A stretch of 64,000 nucleotides of DNA from Nocardia sp. alder85J (GCF_020176955.2 NZ_JAIUCZ020000002.1:434001-498000); one strand, 5' to 3'; shown: positions 51,709-61,180, counted from the first letter of the stretch. Notes: generated by a model not told the origin, from the sequence alone. Program-made: numbers and translations.

Positions 51709-54667
51709 CGGCCGCGGGCGGGAGTTGCACCAGCCGGCGCAGCTCCGCCCCCGGTTCGAGGCCCAGTTCGCCGAGCGCCGAATGTGCCCGCTGGAAGATC
51801 GCCATCGCCGCGGCCCGGTTCCCGGCCAGATGTTCGGCCCGGATGAGCAATCCGTAGATCTCCTCGCTGAACGGGTTGAACTCCAGCACCCGGGCGCCGT
51901 AGCCGCGGACCAGTTCCACGTCGCCGGCCTCCACCGCCCACCACAGCAGTGTGGTGACCGCCTCCTCGAACAGCACCGACAGATAGGTCCGCCGCTCCTC
52001 GACCCAGGCCAGATCGCTGCCGGGCAGATAGATCCCGGGAGCCAGATCCAGGGCGTCGCGCAGTTGCCGCAGGTGCGCCTCGGTCGGCTCGGCGACGGTG
52101 CGGGCCCGCAGCACCTCCTGCTCGAACTGTCGATCCAGGGCAACGAGTTTCACCGATTCCGGCCAGGCGACCACGGCCGGGTTGCGGCGTTCCAGCCGCA
52201 CCCCGGTGAGTTCGCGCAGCCGGAACACTATCTGCCGGAAGTGATTACCGCCCTTGCTCCGCTCCACCTCGGGAAACAGCCGCTCCTGCAACCGCGATCG
52301 CTCCACACCGTCGGGGTGCTGGGCCAGATCGGCGATCAGCTCGACCACCTTGGTCCGCCGCCCCGAGGTCTCCATGCCGTCGACCACGATCAGCGGCGGT
52401 TCGTGGAAGGGCAGGAATTCCACCACCGCGGGCTGCCGGTCCTGCACGGCGGTGACCGCCGGAATCCGTTCCGGCAGTTGCTCGGCGGGCTCCTCCGACA
52501 GTGCCGGCGTGACCGGTTCCAGCAGGCGGGCGGCGCGCAGATGGTGACATCGCGTGAGTGTTTCGGTGGTCCAGTAGCCGCGGCGGCGGATTCCGGACCG
52601 GCGCAGATCGGCCAGCACCGCGGCGGCGGTGGATTCGGCGCCGAGTCGCAGATGCGCTTCCGCGAGTGCGTAACTCGCCGCGGACAGCATCAGCTGCCGC
52701 CGCGCCCGGCGCATGGATTCCACGGCGGGGGTGAGGACCACGGCGGCGTCGCCGGGCTGGTCGAGCTCCAGCAGCGCCACGCCGAGCACCAGCCGGGCCC
52801 ATTCGCTGATCGCCCGGCGCTCACCGCCGTTCATCTCGATGGAGCCGTACCGCAGCGCGGTCGCCTCCTCCGGCGCACCGGCTTGCAGGGTGGCCCAGGC
52901 GGTCAGGATCTCGTAGGTGGATTCGGCCCCGGTCCGGCGGGCCTCCAGTGCGTGCGCGCGCAGCTGCTGCCGGGCCTCGTCGTGCCGTCCCCGCGCGATA
53001 TCCAGTGCGGCACGGACGAATACGGCGTGCGGCCGGTCCCGGCCGGTCGGCACGATGCGCTCGAAGGCCTGCTCCGCCAGGTCGATCCGGTCGTTCCAGG
53101 CGGCGGCCAGCGCCACATTGGGGTTGTCCTCGGCATCCGGGCCGTCCAGCGCGGCGACGATGTCGTCGCAGCGGCCCTGCCACAGCATGCCCCAGTGCAC
53201 GACCTTCGCCAGATTTCCCCAGCTGGTCGCCAGCGGCGGCAGGGCCGGTTCGGTGCCGCTGGTGGCGGCCAGCATGAACCGCACGGCATCCGCGGCGTGA
53301 TCGTCGCGGTGGTCGCGGACGTAGTGCTCGGCCTCGATCGGCCGGCTGTGCAGGGTCCACAGCACCACCCCGACGATGCCGGGATCGGCGGCCACGATGT
53401 CGTCCATCCGGTCGTCGGCCTCGAGCTGGTGGATGAGCGGGACCGCGCGATCGAAGCCGCGCCGCGCGTGCAGCGCGCGCAGCACACACGCGGTGAGCAG
53501 GTCACTGGTCAGCAGGCGGGATTCGCCGATCAGCTCCGACCAGCGCTCGACCCGGTCGGTGACCGCGGCCGGATCGCCGAGCGACCGAACGCCGTACTCC
53601 AGCGCCTCGACGGCCAGCAACGGTTCTTCGGCGGCCACACACCAGTCCACGACCTGGTCGAATCGGCCCGCGACCGCCAGGTGGAAGGCGAATCGGCGGC
53701 GGATGTCGGCCATCCGCTGGGACCGCCGCCGCGGCAGGATCTCCCGCAGGCAGCGGCGCAGCAGCGGACTGTAGACCAGGGTGTCGTCCGCGGCCGTGAT
53801 CATCGGCAGGCCGCGGCCGCGCAGTGCGAAGAACACCGACTCGCCGTGCGTGCCGAGCAGGCCCGCGCTGTCGGGCCGGGTGATGCGGTCCAGCAGCGCG
53901 CCCGCGAGCAGCAGGTCCTGTTCGTCCAGCGGCAGCGTGTCGACGATCTGCGATTCGACGTAGGCCACCAGCACCGGCGACTGCGCCGACCCGCCCGCGC
54001 CGCCGAAGCGGATGAGCAGGACCCCCCCGGCGATCCAGCCGCCGGACTGGGCCACGACGGCGTCCGCGCCGATCGGCTCGGCGGGCCGCAGCCGCTCGAT
54101 CAGGGCCGCGGCGTCGTCGGTGGTCAGACGCAACTGCTCGGCCATGACGACCTCACACAGCCCGCGCAGGACCAGGTCGCCGGTGGTGCTGCCGAGGTGG
54201 CGGGTGGTCAGGATCAGCACGTCGACGGCCGTGGCCCGGCGCAGGAAGCCGGCCAGCACCGTGGCCGTGGCCGGATCGCCCTCGGCGATCTCGGCGTTGT
54301 CGATCACCACCAGCGGTGGCGTCGCGCCCGGAATTCCCGGCGCCGGCAGGCAGCTCTCCAGGGCGCGGCCCAGCTCGTCGGCGGTGAAGCCGGGTGGCAG
54401 GGTCAGCCAGGTGACCGGGCCCGGCCGGGTTTCGGCGTGCAGGGCGGCGGCCGTGGTCTTGCCACAGCCGCTGCCCGCGATGATCTCCACCACCCCGGCG
54501 CGGGTGAAGGCGTCGGCGATGGTGTGCTCGACCCGGGGGCGTGCGACGACGACCGTCGCGAGCGCGGGAAGTTCGCCGAGCACGGCGGCGCTCGCGTTCG
54601 CGAGCCGGAGCTGATGGGCGCGCTGTCGAGTCCGCAAGGATCCCGGCGCCTGATCTTCGATGATCAT
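51671..54667 (-). CDS. Large ATPase regulator with C-terminal SARP (wHTH + BTAD) domain
   Basis: The 998-residue protein has an N-terminal STAND/AAA-like NTPase with Walker A AGSGCGKTT (64-72) and Walker B PLVVIDNAE (about 117-125), a middle of about 450 residues of TPR-like helices, and at about 755-985 a SARP-type module: a winged helix (KVVELIADLAQHPDGVERSRLQERLFPE; HFRQIVFRLRELTG) plus a bacterial transcriptional activator domain (LRQLRDALDLAPGIYLPGSDL to LGELGLEPGAELRRLVQL). SARPs bind tandem direct repeats and activate. Placing the DNA-binding part at the C-terminus reverses the AfsR order. It is divergent from a TetR gene and central in the catabolic cluster, so it likely drives both operons. 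Confidence 0.8.
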   Translation of the reverse strand: MIIEDQAPGSLRTRQRAHQLRLANASAAVLGELPALATVVVARPRVEHTIADAFTRAGVVEIIAGSGCGKTTAAALHAETRPGPVTWLTLPPGFTADELGRALESCLPAPGIPGATPPLVVIDNAEIAEGDPATATVLAGFLRRATAVDVLILTTRHLGSTTGDLVLRGLCEVVMAEQLRLTTDDAAALIERLRPAEPIGADAVVAQSGGWIAGGVLLIRFGGAGGSAQSPVLVAYVESQIVDTLPLDEQDLLLAGALLDRITRPDSAGLLGTHGESVFFALRGRGLPMITAADDTLVYSPLLRRCLREILPRRRSQRMADIRRRFAFHLAVAGRFDQVVDWCVAAEEPLLAVEALEYGVRSLGDPAAVTDRVERWSELIGESRLLTSDLLTACVLRALHARRGFDRAVPLIHQLEADDRMDDIVAADPGIVGVVLWTLHSRPIEAEHYVRDHRDDHAADAVRFMLAATSGTEPALPPLATSWGNLAKVVHWGMLWQGRCDDIVAALDGPDAEDNPNVALAAAWNDRIDLAEQAFERIVPTGRDRPHAVFVRAALDIARGRHDEARQQLRAHALEARRTGAESTYEILTAWATLQAGAPEEATALRYGSIEMNGGERRAISEWARLVLGVALLELDQPGDAAVVLTPAVESMRRARRQLMLSAASYALAEAHLRLGAESTAAAVLADLRRSGIRRRGYWTTETLTRCHHLRAARLLEPVTPALSEEPAEQLPERIPAVTAVQDRQPAVVEFLPFHEPPLIVVDGMETSGRRTKVVELIADLAQHPDGVERSRLQERLFPEVERSKGGNHFRQIVFRLRELTGVRLERRNPAVVAWPESVKLVALDRQFEQEVLRARTVAEPTEAHLRQLRDALDLAPGIYLPGSDLAWVEERRTYLSVLFEEAVTTLLWWAVEAGDVELVRGYGARVLEFNPFSEEIYGLLIRAEHLAGNRAAAMAIFQRAHSALGELGLEPGAELRRLVQLPPAAVNARATRGPASR

Positions 54668-54719
54668 CGTCGCTGGTAGTACCTATCGTGTGACCTGAAT
54701 CTCCCTCAGACTACCCTCC

Positions 54720-54737
54720 AATAGACGGATGTCTATT
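54720..54737. promoter_or_regulatory. Palindrome AATAGAC-N4-GTCTATT, TetR operator
   Basis: Seven-base perfect arms (54720-54726 and 54731-54737) around GGAT, located 12 bases before the TetR ATG and 52 bases before the start of the divergent SARP-ATPase gene. Likely autoregulatory site that also controls the large regulator. Confidence 0.65.
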
Positions 54738-54749
54738 AATTGAGGACGA

Positions 54750-55373
54750 ATGACCGACTCAGCTCAGGAATCCCGCCGCAACGCGCTGTCGGCGACCGGC
54801 GACGCGCGGGTGAGCCGTACCCGGCGGCGGCTGTCCGACGCCCTGCACGACGAGATCGCGGAGAGCGGCGCCGGCAATCTGTCCGTCGCGACCATCACCC
54901 GCCGGGCCGGGGTGGCCCGCAGCACCTTCTACACCCATTTCGCCACCGTCGAGGCGCTGGCGCTGTTCGCGGTGGAGGAGCTGTTCGACGAACTCGGCTC
55001 GGTCGACGTGGCCCGGCGCGCCCACTCCGGCCTGAGCCGGGAGCAGATCACCCGCACGGGTCTGGCCGATGTGCTGGACGGGCTGCTGGCCAACGACTAC
55101 CTGCTGCGGCTGGCCCGCGACGGTTCCAGCGGCGCGGCCATCCGCGAACGCTTCGTCGACGAGATGGCGCGCAACATCGTGCCGATCATCGCGATCGAAC
55201 GGCCGGATGCCACCGCGGAACTGCTGGACTACGGCAGCCAGTTCCTCGCGGCCGGCACGCTGCGGGTCATGATGCACTGGCTGTCCGACGAGCGGCAGAC
55301 CAGCCGCGCGGAACTGGTGGAACTGATCCTCGGCATGCTGCCGGCCTACCTGACCGGACGCGGCGCGGACTGA
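54750..55373 (+). CDS. TetR-family transcriptional regulator
   Basis: The 207-residue protein has an N-terminal TetR DNA-binding domain (RRLSDALHDEIAESGAGNLSVATITRRAG; VARSTFYTHFATVEALALF, about 25-75) and a helical ligand domain (LADVLDGLLANDYLLRLARDG; LLDYGSQFLAAGTLRVMMHWL). ATG 54750 follows GAGGAC. With the palindrome just upstream it should repress itself and the divergent SARP-ATPase gene; the inducer is probably a CoA ester or free acid of the pathway. Confidence 0.87.
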   Translation: MTDSAQESRRNALSATGDARVSRTRRRLSDALHDEIAESGAGNLSVATITRRAGVARSTFYTHFATVEALALFAVEELFDELGSVDVARRAHSGLSREQITRTGLADVLDGLLANDYLLRLARDGSSGAAIRERFVDEMARNIVPIIAIERPDATAELLDYGSQFLAAGTLRVMMHWLSDERQTSRAELVELILGMLPAYLTGRGAD

Positions 55374-55387
55374 CCGCACGATCGGGT

Positions 55388-55888
55388 TCAGCCGATCGCC
55401 AGCGGCCGGAACTTGCTGCCGTGGAACACCAGTGGCTCGATCCCGGTGTCGGCCAGCGCACCCTCGATCCGGAACACGACGATGGTGTGGTCGCCCGCGG
55501 CCACCTCGTCGTGCACCACGCAGTCCAGCCAGGCGGTCGAGCCGTGCACGAACACCGCGCCGTCGGTGGTGGCGTCCCAGCCGACCCCGGCGAAGCGATC
55601 ACCCTGCTTGCGGGACAACGCGATACACGCGTCCTCGTGCCCCTCGGCGAGAATGCTGACCCCGATACGATCGCGGGCGCGCAGCCGCGGCCAGGTGCTG
55701 GAGGTGTCCTGCACACACGCCGAAACCAGCGGCGGGGCAAGCGATACCGAGGTGAAGGAACTCACCGCCATGCCGACCGGCACGCCGTCGTAGCCGAGTG
55801 CGCACAGCGCGGCGACCCCGCTGGGGAAGCATCCGAAGGTGCGGCGCAGATCGGCCGGATCCGTGACCGGGGGTGGTGTCGTCAGCAT
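55388..55888 (-). CDS. Flavin reductase (HsaB-like, two-component monooxygenase partner)
   Basis: The 166-residue protein is a FMN-binding split-barrel reductase: LRRTFGCFPSGVAALCA, VGMAVSSFTSVSLAPPLVSACV (about 38-59, the flavin loop), GVSILAEGHEDACIALS, DGAVFVHGSTAWLDCVV, and AAGDHTIVVFRIEGA. It supplies reduced flavin to a monooxygenase; the HsaA-like protein at 44181-45362 is the obvious partner although encoded 10 kb away. It converges on the TetR gene and is divergent from the P450 gene, sharing the repeat-bearing region 55910-55953. Confidence 0.85.
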   Translation of the reverse strand: MLTTPPPVTDPADLRRTFGCFPSGVAALCALGYDGVPVGMAVSSFTSVSLAPPLVSACVQDTSSTWPRLRARDRIGVSILAEGHEDACIALSRKQGDRFAGVGWDATTDGAVFVHGSTAWLDCVVHDEVAAGDHTIVVFRIEGALADTGIEPLVFHGSKFRPLAIG

Positions 55889-55909
55889 GCGCTCATGGTC
55901 GCGAGCGCG

Positions 55910-55953
55910 CGTTACCGGCGGCGTTTCCGCTCGTCGTAACGGAAGTGATAACG
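55910..55953. promoter_or_regulatory. Inverted pair of GTAACG-type direct repeats (second copy)
   Basis: On the minus strand GAAACG-N6-GTAACG (55927-55910); on the plus strand GTAACG-N6-ATAACG (55936-55953), the two units separated by 8 bases. Same hexamer, same 12-base period and same orientation as the copy at 48495-48560. It lies between the flavin reductase and P450 genes. Confidence 0.6.
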
Positions 55954-56071
55954 GTCACGTGCCAGGCTGCACATCCGACGACACCCCGTGACAGCGCCTT
56001 TCGGCCCACACCGGTGTCCTCCACCTTCCTGCCGCCTCGGCGACCGACGCCGTCCTGTCCAAGGAGCCCGG

Positions 56072-57259
56072 ATGCAACCTGAGCTCATCGAGCACTTCGT
56101 AGCGCACTTCGACCATCACGACGCCCGGCTGGGCGCCGACCCGCTGGAGGTCTCGCGGGAGATGCGGGAACGCTGCCCGGTGACCCACACCGATGTCCAC
56201 GGCGGTTTCTGGGTCGTCTCCGACTACGACGACGCCCGCCGGATCCTCCAGGATCCCGCGACGTTCACGAACTCGAAGTCCGTGCGTGTGCCGGCCGGTC
56301 CGCAGACCCGGCCGCTGCCGCCGCTGGAGTACGACCCGCCCCAGCACATGAAGTACCGCAACATCATCTCGAAGGCGTTCTCGCCGAAGAACATCGCGGC
56401 GCTGGAACCGGCCATCCGGGCGCTGACGGTGAACCTGATCGAGCAGTTCCGCGAGAAGGGTTCCTGCGAACTGGTGGCCGATCTGGCCGCCCCGCTGCCC
56501 ACCACGATCTTCACCGAGCTGATGGGCCTGCCGAACGCCGACGCCGAGAAGTTCCACTACTGGGCGACCAACATCAACCATGTGGCCCACGAGGGCGACG
56601 GCGCGATCTCGGCCGGTGAGGCCACCGCGCAGACGATGGAGTATCTGCGGGTCATCCTCGACGAGCGCAAGGCCAACCCGCGCGACGACATCGCGACCGC
56701 CCTGGTGCAGGGCGAGATCGACGGTGCGCCGATCAGCGAGGACGACCTGATCCACATGGCGCTGCTGCTGTTCCTCGGCGGGCTGGACACCGTCACCTCG
56801 GCGATGTCGTTCATGTTCGCCAATCTCGCGCAGCGCCCGGACCTGCGGCAGCAGATCCTCGACGATCCGGAGATCATCCCGGCCGCGGTCGAGGAGTTCC
56901 TGCGCTTCGATCCGGTCATCATGATCGGCCGGGCGGTCGGCACCGACACCGAGATCGGCGGCTACGAGGTCACCGCCGACGAGCGGGTGCTGATCAACCC
57001 GATCGCGGTGAACCGGGACCCGAGCCAGTTCGAGGATCCCGATGTCATCGACTTCTCCCGGGATGCCAACCGGCACTTGACCTTCGGCATCGGCCCGCAT
57101 CGCTGCGTGGGCTCGCACCTGGCGCGGCTGGAGCTGAAGATCGTGCTGGAGGAGTTCCACGCGCGGATCCCGAATTACCGGGTGGCCGAGGGCGAGACGC
57201 TGCACCGCCACATGAACCAGGTCTGCGGGCTGGACGCGCTGCCGCTGGTCTGGGACTGA
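56072..57259 (+). CDS. Cytochrome P450
   Basis: The 395-residue bacterial class-I P450 has I-helix FLGGLDTVTSAM (about 236-247, the GGxDT oxygen-activation motif), ExxR in EEFLRF (about 275-280), the PERF-like FEDPDVIDFSRDANRHL, and heme loop FGIGPHRCVG with ligand Cys345. No membrane anchor. ATG 56072 follows AAGGAG. It would hydroxylate a hydrophobic substrate using the ferredoxin encoded at 48194; a ferredoxin reductase is not seen here. It is first of the rightward operon of dehydrogenases, consistent with a stepwise oxidation of CH3 to COOH. Confidence 0.93.
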   Translation: MQPELIEHFVAHFDHHDARLGADPLEVSREMRERCPVTHTDVHGGFWVVSDYDDARRILQDPATFTNSKSVRVPAGPQTRPLPPLEYDPPQHMKYRNIISKAFSPKNIAALEPAIRALTVNLIEQFREKGSCELVADLAAPLPTTIFTELMGLPNADAEKFHYWATNINHVAHEGDGAISAGEATAQTMEYLRVILDERKANPRDDIATALVQGEIDGAPISEDDLIHMALLLFLGGLDTVTSAMSFMFANLAQRPDLRQQILDDPEIIPAAVEEFLRFDPVIMIGRAVGTDTEIGGYEVTADERVLINPIAVNRDPSQFEDPDVIDFSRDANRHLTFGIGPHRCVGSHLARLELKIVLEEFHARIPNYRVAEGETLHRHMNQVCGLDALPLVWD

Positions 57260-57300
57260 CCCGCAACCGCATCCCGGACCACCCGCTCACGAAGGAAGTC

Positions 57301-58764
57301 ATGTTCGATTCGACCAGCTACGACGGTCTCTTCGTCGACGGCGACTGGATCGCCACCCGCGAGCAGCGCACCACCGCGGTGACGAATCCGGCCACCGCGA
57401 CCGTGATCGGCTCGGTGCCGGAGGGCGATCCGGCCGATCTGGACGTCGCGGTCGCCGCCGCCCGGCGCGCCTTCGACGAGGGCCCGTGGCCGCGGCTGAG
57501 CGCCCGGGAGCGGGCGCGGTTGCTGCACCGGTTCGCCGATGTGCTCGACGCGCACCGGAAGGAACTGGCCGCGATCATCACCGCGGAGTCCGGTGCGCTA
57601 CCGGCGCTGGTCGAGGGCACGCACTTCGGCATCGGCTTCGGGCGGTTCCGGCATGCGGTGGATCTCGCTGCCACCCAACTGGATTCGGTGACGCCGCTGC
57701 GGACCGGGCCGGGATCGGTGCTCGGCGCCACCGCGCTGGTGTACAAGCCGCGCGGTGTGGCCGGGTTGATCACCCCGTTCAATTTCCCGCTCTATCTGAA
57801 CCTGTGCAAGCTCGGTCCGGCACTGGCCATGGGAAATACGGTGGTGCTCAAGCCTTCTCCGCTGACCCCGCTGGAAGGGCTGGTGCTCGGCGCGGCGGCC
57901 GCCGAGGCCGGGCTGCCGCCGGGGGTGGTGAACGTCGTCACCGGTGGGGTCGCCGTCGGCGAGGCGCTGGTGGCCGATCCGCGGGTGGATCTGATCAGCT
58001 TCACCGGCTCGAGCCGGGTCGGCAGCGACATCATGGCGCTGGCGGCCCGCTCGCTCACGCCGGTGGTGCTGGAACTGGGTGGTAAATCCGCGCTGATCGT
58101 CCGGGAGGACGCGGCGGTGGCCGACGCCGCGAACCTCGCCTACAACAGTTTCACCCTGCACGCGGGGCAGGGCTGTGTGCTGCTCACCCGGCACGTGGTG
58201 CACCGGCGGCTGGTCGGCGACTTCCTCGACGCGCTCGCCGAGCGGGCGGCGCACACGGTGGTCGGCGATCCCACCGATCCCGCGACGACCATGGGGCCCT
58301 TGATCTCCGAGACGCAGCGCGGCCGGGTCGCCGACTACGTCGCCATCGGCGCGGCCGAGGGTGGCGAGATCGTCACCGGCGGTGAGCCGGTCGAGCGGCC
58401 CGGATACTTCTTCGCGCCCACCGTGATCCACGGCGTCACGCCGAAAGCGCGTGTGGCACAGGAGGAGATCTTCGGCCCGGTCGCCGTCGTGCTGCCCTTC
58501 GACACCGACGACGAGGCCGTGGCGATCGCCAACGATTCCCGCTTCGGCCTGTCCGGCGGCGTGGTCGGCGCCGACGCCGGAAAGGCGTGGGAGATCGCGC
58601 GGCGGCTGAACACCGGATCGGTGCGGATCAACGGCGGCGGCACCGCGCTCGACGCCGACGCACCCGTCACCGGCTGGGGCGCCTCCGGCATCGGCGCCGA
58701 GCACGGCCTGCCCGGTCTGCTCGAATTCGCCCAGCCCCAGTCCATCGCCTTCCGTGTGCGCTGA
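57301..58764 (+). CDS. Aldehyde dehydrogenase 1
   Basis: The 487-residue enzyme has FVDGDWIATREQRTT near the start, PFNFPLYLNLCKLGPALAMGN, FTGSSRVGSD, catalytic Glu258 in ELGGKSA, catalytic Cys292 in GQGCVLL, and EEIFGPVAVVLPFDTDDEA. NAD(P)-dependent oxidation of an aldehyde to an acid. It lies 41 bases after the P450 gene with AAGGAAG before the ATG. With the P450 and alcohol dehydrogenases it completes terminal oxidation. Confidence 0.92.
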   Translation: MFDSTSYDGLFVDGDWIATREQRTTAVTNPATATVIGSVPEGDPADLDVAVAAARRAFDEGPWPRLSARERARLLHRFADVLDAHRKELAAIITAESGALPALVEGTHFGIGFGRFRHAVDLAATQLDSVTPLRTGPGSVLGATALVYKPRGVAGLITPFNFPLYLNLCKLGPALAMGNTVVLKPSPLTPLEGLVLGAAAAEAGLPPGVVNVVTGGVAVGEALVADPRVDLISFTGSSRVGSDIMALAARSLTPVVLELGGKSALIVREDAAVADAANLAYNSFTLHAGQGCVLLTRHVVHRRLVGDFLDALAERAAHTVVGDPTDPATTMGPLISETQRGRVADYVAIGAAEGGEIVTGGEPVERPGYFFAPTVIHGVTPKARVAQEEIFGPVAVVLPFDTDDEAVAIANDSRFGLSGGVVGADAGKAWEIARRLNTGSVRINGGGTALDADAPVTGWGASGIGAEHGLPGLLEFAQPQSIAFRVR

Positions 58765-58781
58765 GCGCCCGGAAGCCGCCG

Positions 58782-58826
58782 GCCGTCCGCGCGATTCGGT
58801 GACCGCGCACCGAATCCGCGGACGGC
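58782..58826. terminator. 19-bp GC-rich hairpin between the two aldehyde dehydrogenase genes
   Basis: Arms 58782-58801 and 58808-58826 (starting GCCGTCCGCG and ending CGCGGACGGC) pair with a single bulged base around a six-base loop. No U-run follows. It may partly terminate, or stabilise the upstream mRNA 3' end. Confidence 0.55.
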
Positions 58827-58901
58827 TCGGCAGCATTCCCGAATCTCTTTGTTTCTGAACCTGATTCGGAGCATCGACGCTCCGAGAAAGTGTGTGCTCC
58901 G

Positions 58902-60347
58902 ATGTCCGAGCCGACGTACGTACGTGACGACTTCTTCATCGACGGCCGCTGGGTGGCGCCGTCGACCACCGCCCGCATCGAGGTGATCTCCCCGTCGACC
59001 GAGCAGGTGATCGGGTCGGTGCCCGAGGCCGGACCGGCCGACATCGATGCCGCCGTGGCCGCCGCGCGCCGCGCCTTCGACCATTCGGACTGGCCGTGGC
59101 TGACCCCGGTCGAACGGGCCGAGAAGATGCGCGCGCTGGCCGCCGCGCTCAGCGAGCGCGTCGACGCGCTGGCCACCACGATCACCGCGGAGATGGGTTC
59201 GGTCATCTCCTACACCCGCACCGGCCAGGCGCCCGCGCCGATCATGATGCTCCAGTACTACGCCGACCTGGCCGAGTCCGTCTCGCTGCGGGAATCGCGT
59301 ACCGGGCTGATGGGCGACTGGACCATCCACAAGCAGCCCGTCGGCGTCGTCGGCGCGATCGTGCCGTGGAACGGGCCCATCTTCCTCGCCATGTACAAGC
59401 TGGCGCCGGCGCTGCTGGCCGGCTGCACCGTGGTGCTCAAGCCCGCGCCCGAATCGCCGCTGTCGGCCTACCTGCTGGCCGAATCGCTGGCGGCGGCGGG
59501 CATTCCGCCGGGTGTGGTCAACATCGTGCCCGGCGGCCGCGACGCCGGTCGCTACCTGGTGCAGCACCCCGGCGTGGACAAGATCGCCTTCACCGGCAGC
59601 ACCGCCGCCGGTCGCACGATCATGGCCGACGCCGCCGCCGACCTGAAGCGGCTGAGCCTGGAACTCGGCGGCAAGTCCGCGGCGATCCTGCTCGACGACG
59701 TCGACCTGGCGGCGGCGCTGCCCGGCATCGTGTTCGGCGTCTGCCAGAACAACGGCCAGATCTGCGTGTCGAATTCGCGGCTGCTGGTGCCGCGCAGCCG
59801 GGAACGCGAGATCGTCGAGGCCGTGTCGGCGGCGATGTCCACCCAGGTGGTCGGCGATCCGTTCGACGAGAAGTCCGAGATCGGCCCGCTGGTCGCGCAG
59901 CGGCAGCGGGACCGGGTGCTCGGCTTCATCGAGGGCGCCCGCGCGGACGGAGCCACGATCACCGTCGGCGGCGGTCGTCCGGTCGGCCTCGATCGCGGCT
60001 GGTACGTGCAGCCGACCGTGGTCGCCGGGGTACGGCCCGATCAGTCCATCGCCCGCGACGAGGTGTTCGGCCCGGTGCTGTCGGTCGTCGCCTACGACGG
60101 TGACGAGGAGGCGATCGCCATCGCCAACGACACCATCTACGGGCTGGGCTCGGCGGTCTTCACCCCCGACCTGGACCGCGCCGAGCGGGTCGCGCTGCGG
60201 GTGCGGGCCGGCACGGTCAACATCAACACCCACATCACCGACTTCCATCTGCCCTTCGGCGGCTGGCGGCAGTCCGGCTTCGGCCACGAGGGCGGGCCCG
60301 AGGCGCTGGAGAGCTACCTGCAGGCCAAGGTCGTGGGGCCGTACTGA
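58902..60347 (+). CDS. Aldehyde dehydrogenase 2
   Basis: The 481-residue enzyme starts at ATG 58902 after GAGAAAG; GTG 58890, four codons earlier, is possible. It has FIDGRWVAPSTTARIEV, PWNGPIFLAMYKLAPALLAG, FTGSTAAGRT, catalytic Glu254 in LELGGKSA, catalytic Cys288 in NGQICV, and DEVFGPVLSVVAYD. Only distantly similar to aldehyde dehydrogenase 1, so a different aldehyde or chain length is likely. The stop overlaps the next start by one base. Confidence 0.92.
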   Translation: MSEPTYVRDDFFIDGRWVAPSTTARIEVISPSTEQVIGSVPEAGPADIDAAVAAARRAFDHSDWPWLTPVERAEKMRALAAALSERVDALATTITAEMGSVISYTRTGQAPAPIMMLQYYADLAESVSLRESRTGLMGDWTIHKQPVGVVGAIVPWNGPIFLAMYKLAPALLAGCTVVLKPAPESPLSAYLLAESLAAAGIPPGVVNIVPGGRDAGRYLVQHPGVDKIAFTGSTAAGRTIMADAAADLKRLSLELGGKSAAILLDDVDLAAALPGIVFGVCQNNGQICVSNSRLLVPRSREREIVEAVSAAMSTQVVGDPFDEKSEIGPLVAQRQRDRVLGFIEGARADGATITVGGGRPVGLDRGWYVQPTVVAGVRPDQSIARDEVFGPVLSVVAYDGDEEAIAIANDTIYGLGSAVFTPDLDRAERVALRVRAGTVNINTHITDFHLPFGGWRQSGFGHEGGPEALESYLQAKVVGPY

Positions 60348-61180
60348 TGGGCGCGCTCGACGGCCGGGTCGCGCTGGTCACCGGCGCCGCGCGGGGCCAA
60401 GGACGCAGTCACGCACTGCATCTGGCCCGCGCGGGCGCGGACCTGATCCTGATCGACATCGCCCGCCAGATCGACACCGTCACCTACCCGATGGCCGATC
60501 CGGCCGATCTGGCCGAAACCGAAAGGCTGGTGCGGGAACTCGGCCGCCGGGTGCACAGCGCCGTCGCCGATGTCGGGGACGGCCCGGTGCTGCGCGCGGC
60601 GGTCGACACCGCCGCGGCGGAACTGGGCCGGTTGGACATCGTGGTCGCCAACGCCGGGATCTCGGGTTACGGCAGTGTGGCACGCGGACTTTCGGATGCC
60701 GCCTGGCAGAACGTGTTGAACACCAACCTGACCGGCGCCTGGAACACCTGCGCCGCCGCGCTGCCGCACATCGCCGCCGGTGGCCGGGGCGGCTCGGTCG
60801 TGCTGATCAGCTCGGTCGGCGGGGTGCGCGGCATCCGCAACATGCCGCACTACACCGCCACCAAACACGGGGTGATCGGCCTGACCCGCACACTGGCACT
60901 GGAATACGCCGAGCAGTTCGTGCGAGTCAACGCGATCCTGCCGACCTCGGTGAACTCCGCCATGATCATGAATCCCACGACGTTCGCGTTGTTCCGGCCG
61001 GACGTCGACAACCCGACCGTCGACGACGTCCGCGACGCGTTCCAGCGCGGTAACGCGATGCCGGTGCCCTGGGTGGAACCCGAGGACATCAGCAAGGCGG
61101 TGTTGTTCCTGGTGTCCGACGACGCCCGCTACATCACCGGGGCCACTCTGCCGGTGGACGCCGGCGCACTCCTCACCTGA
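60347..61180 (+). CDS. Mycofactocin-coupled-type SDR
   Basis: The 277-residue SDR has TGAARGQG (about 13-20) and, after the second strand, the insertion IDIARQIDTVTYPMADPADLAETERLV (about 38-64), typical of mycofactocin-coupled SDRs, which keep NAD bound and pass electrons to mycofactocin. NAG, SSVGG, YTATK (Tyr/Lys) are all present. The ATG follows the aldehyde dehydrogenase stop directly. It oxidises a secondary alcohol of the pathway. Mycofactocin biosynthesis genes are not in the window. Confidence 0.88.
   Translation: MGALDGRVALVTGAARGQGRSHALHLARAGADLILIDIARQIDTVTYPMADPADLAETERLVRELGRRVHSAVADVGDGPVLRAAVDTAAAELGRLDIVVANAGISGYGSVARGLSDAAWQNVLNTNLTGAWNTCAAALPHIAAGGRGGSVVLISSVGGVRGIRNMPHYTATKHGVIGLTRTLALEYAEQFVRVNAILPTSVNSAMIMNPTTFALFRPDVDNPTVDDVRDAFQRGNAMPVPWVEPEDISKAVLFLVSDDARYITGATLPVDAGALLT

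Noticed and set aside
58782..58826. Long hairpin considered as an attachment site or insertion-sequence end
   Set aside because: No second copy, target duplication or transposase is seen; a terminator or mRNA-stability role is simpler.
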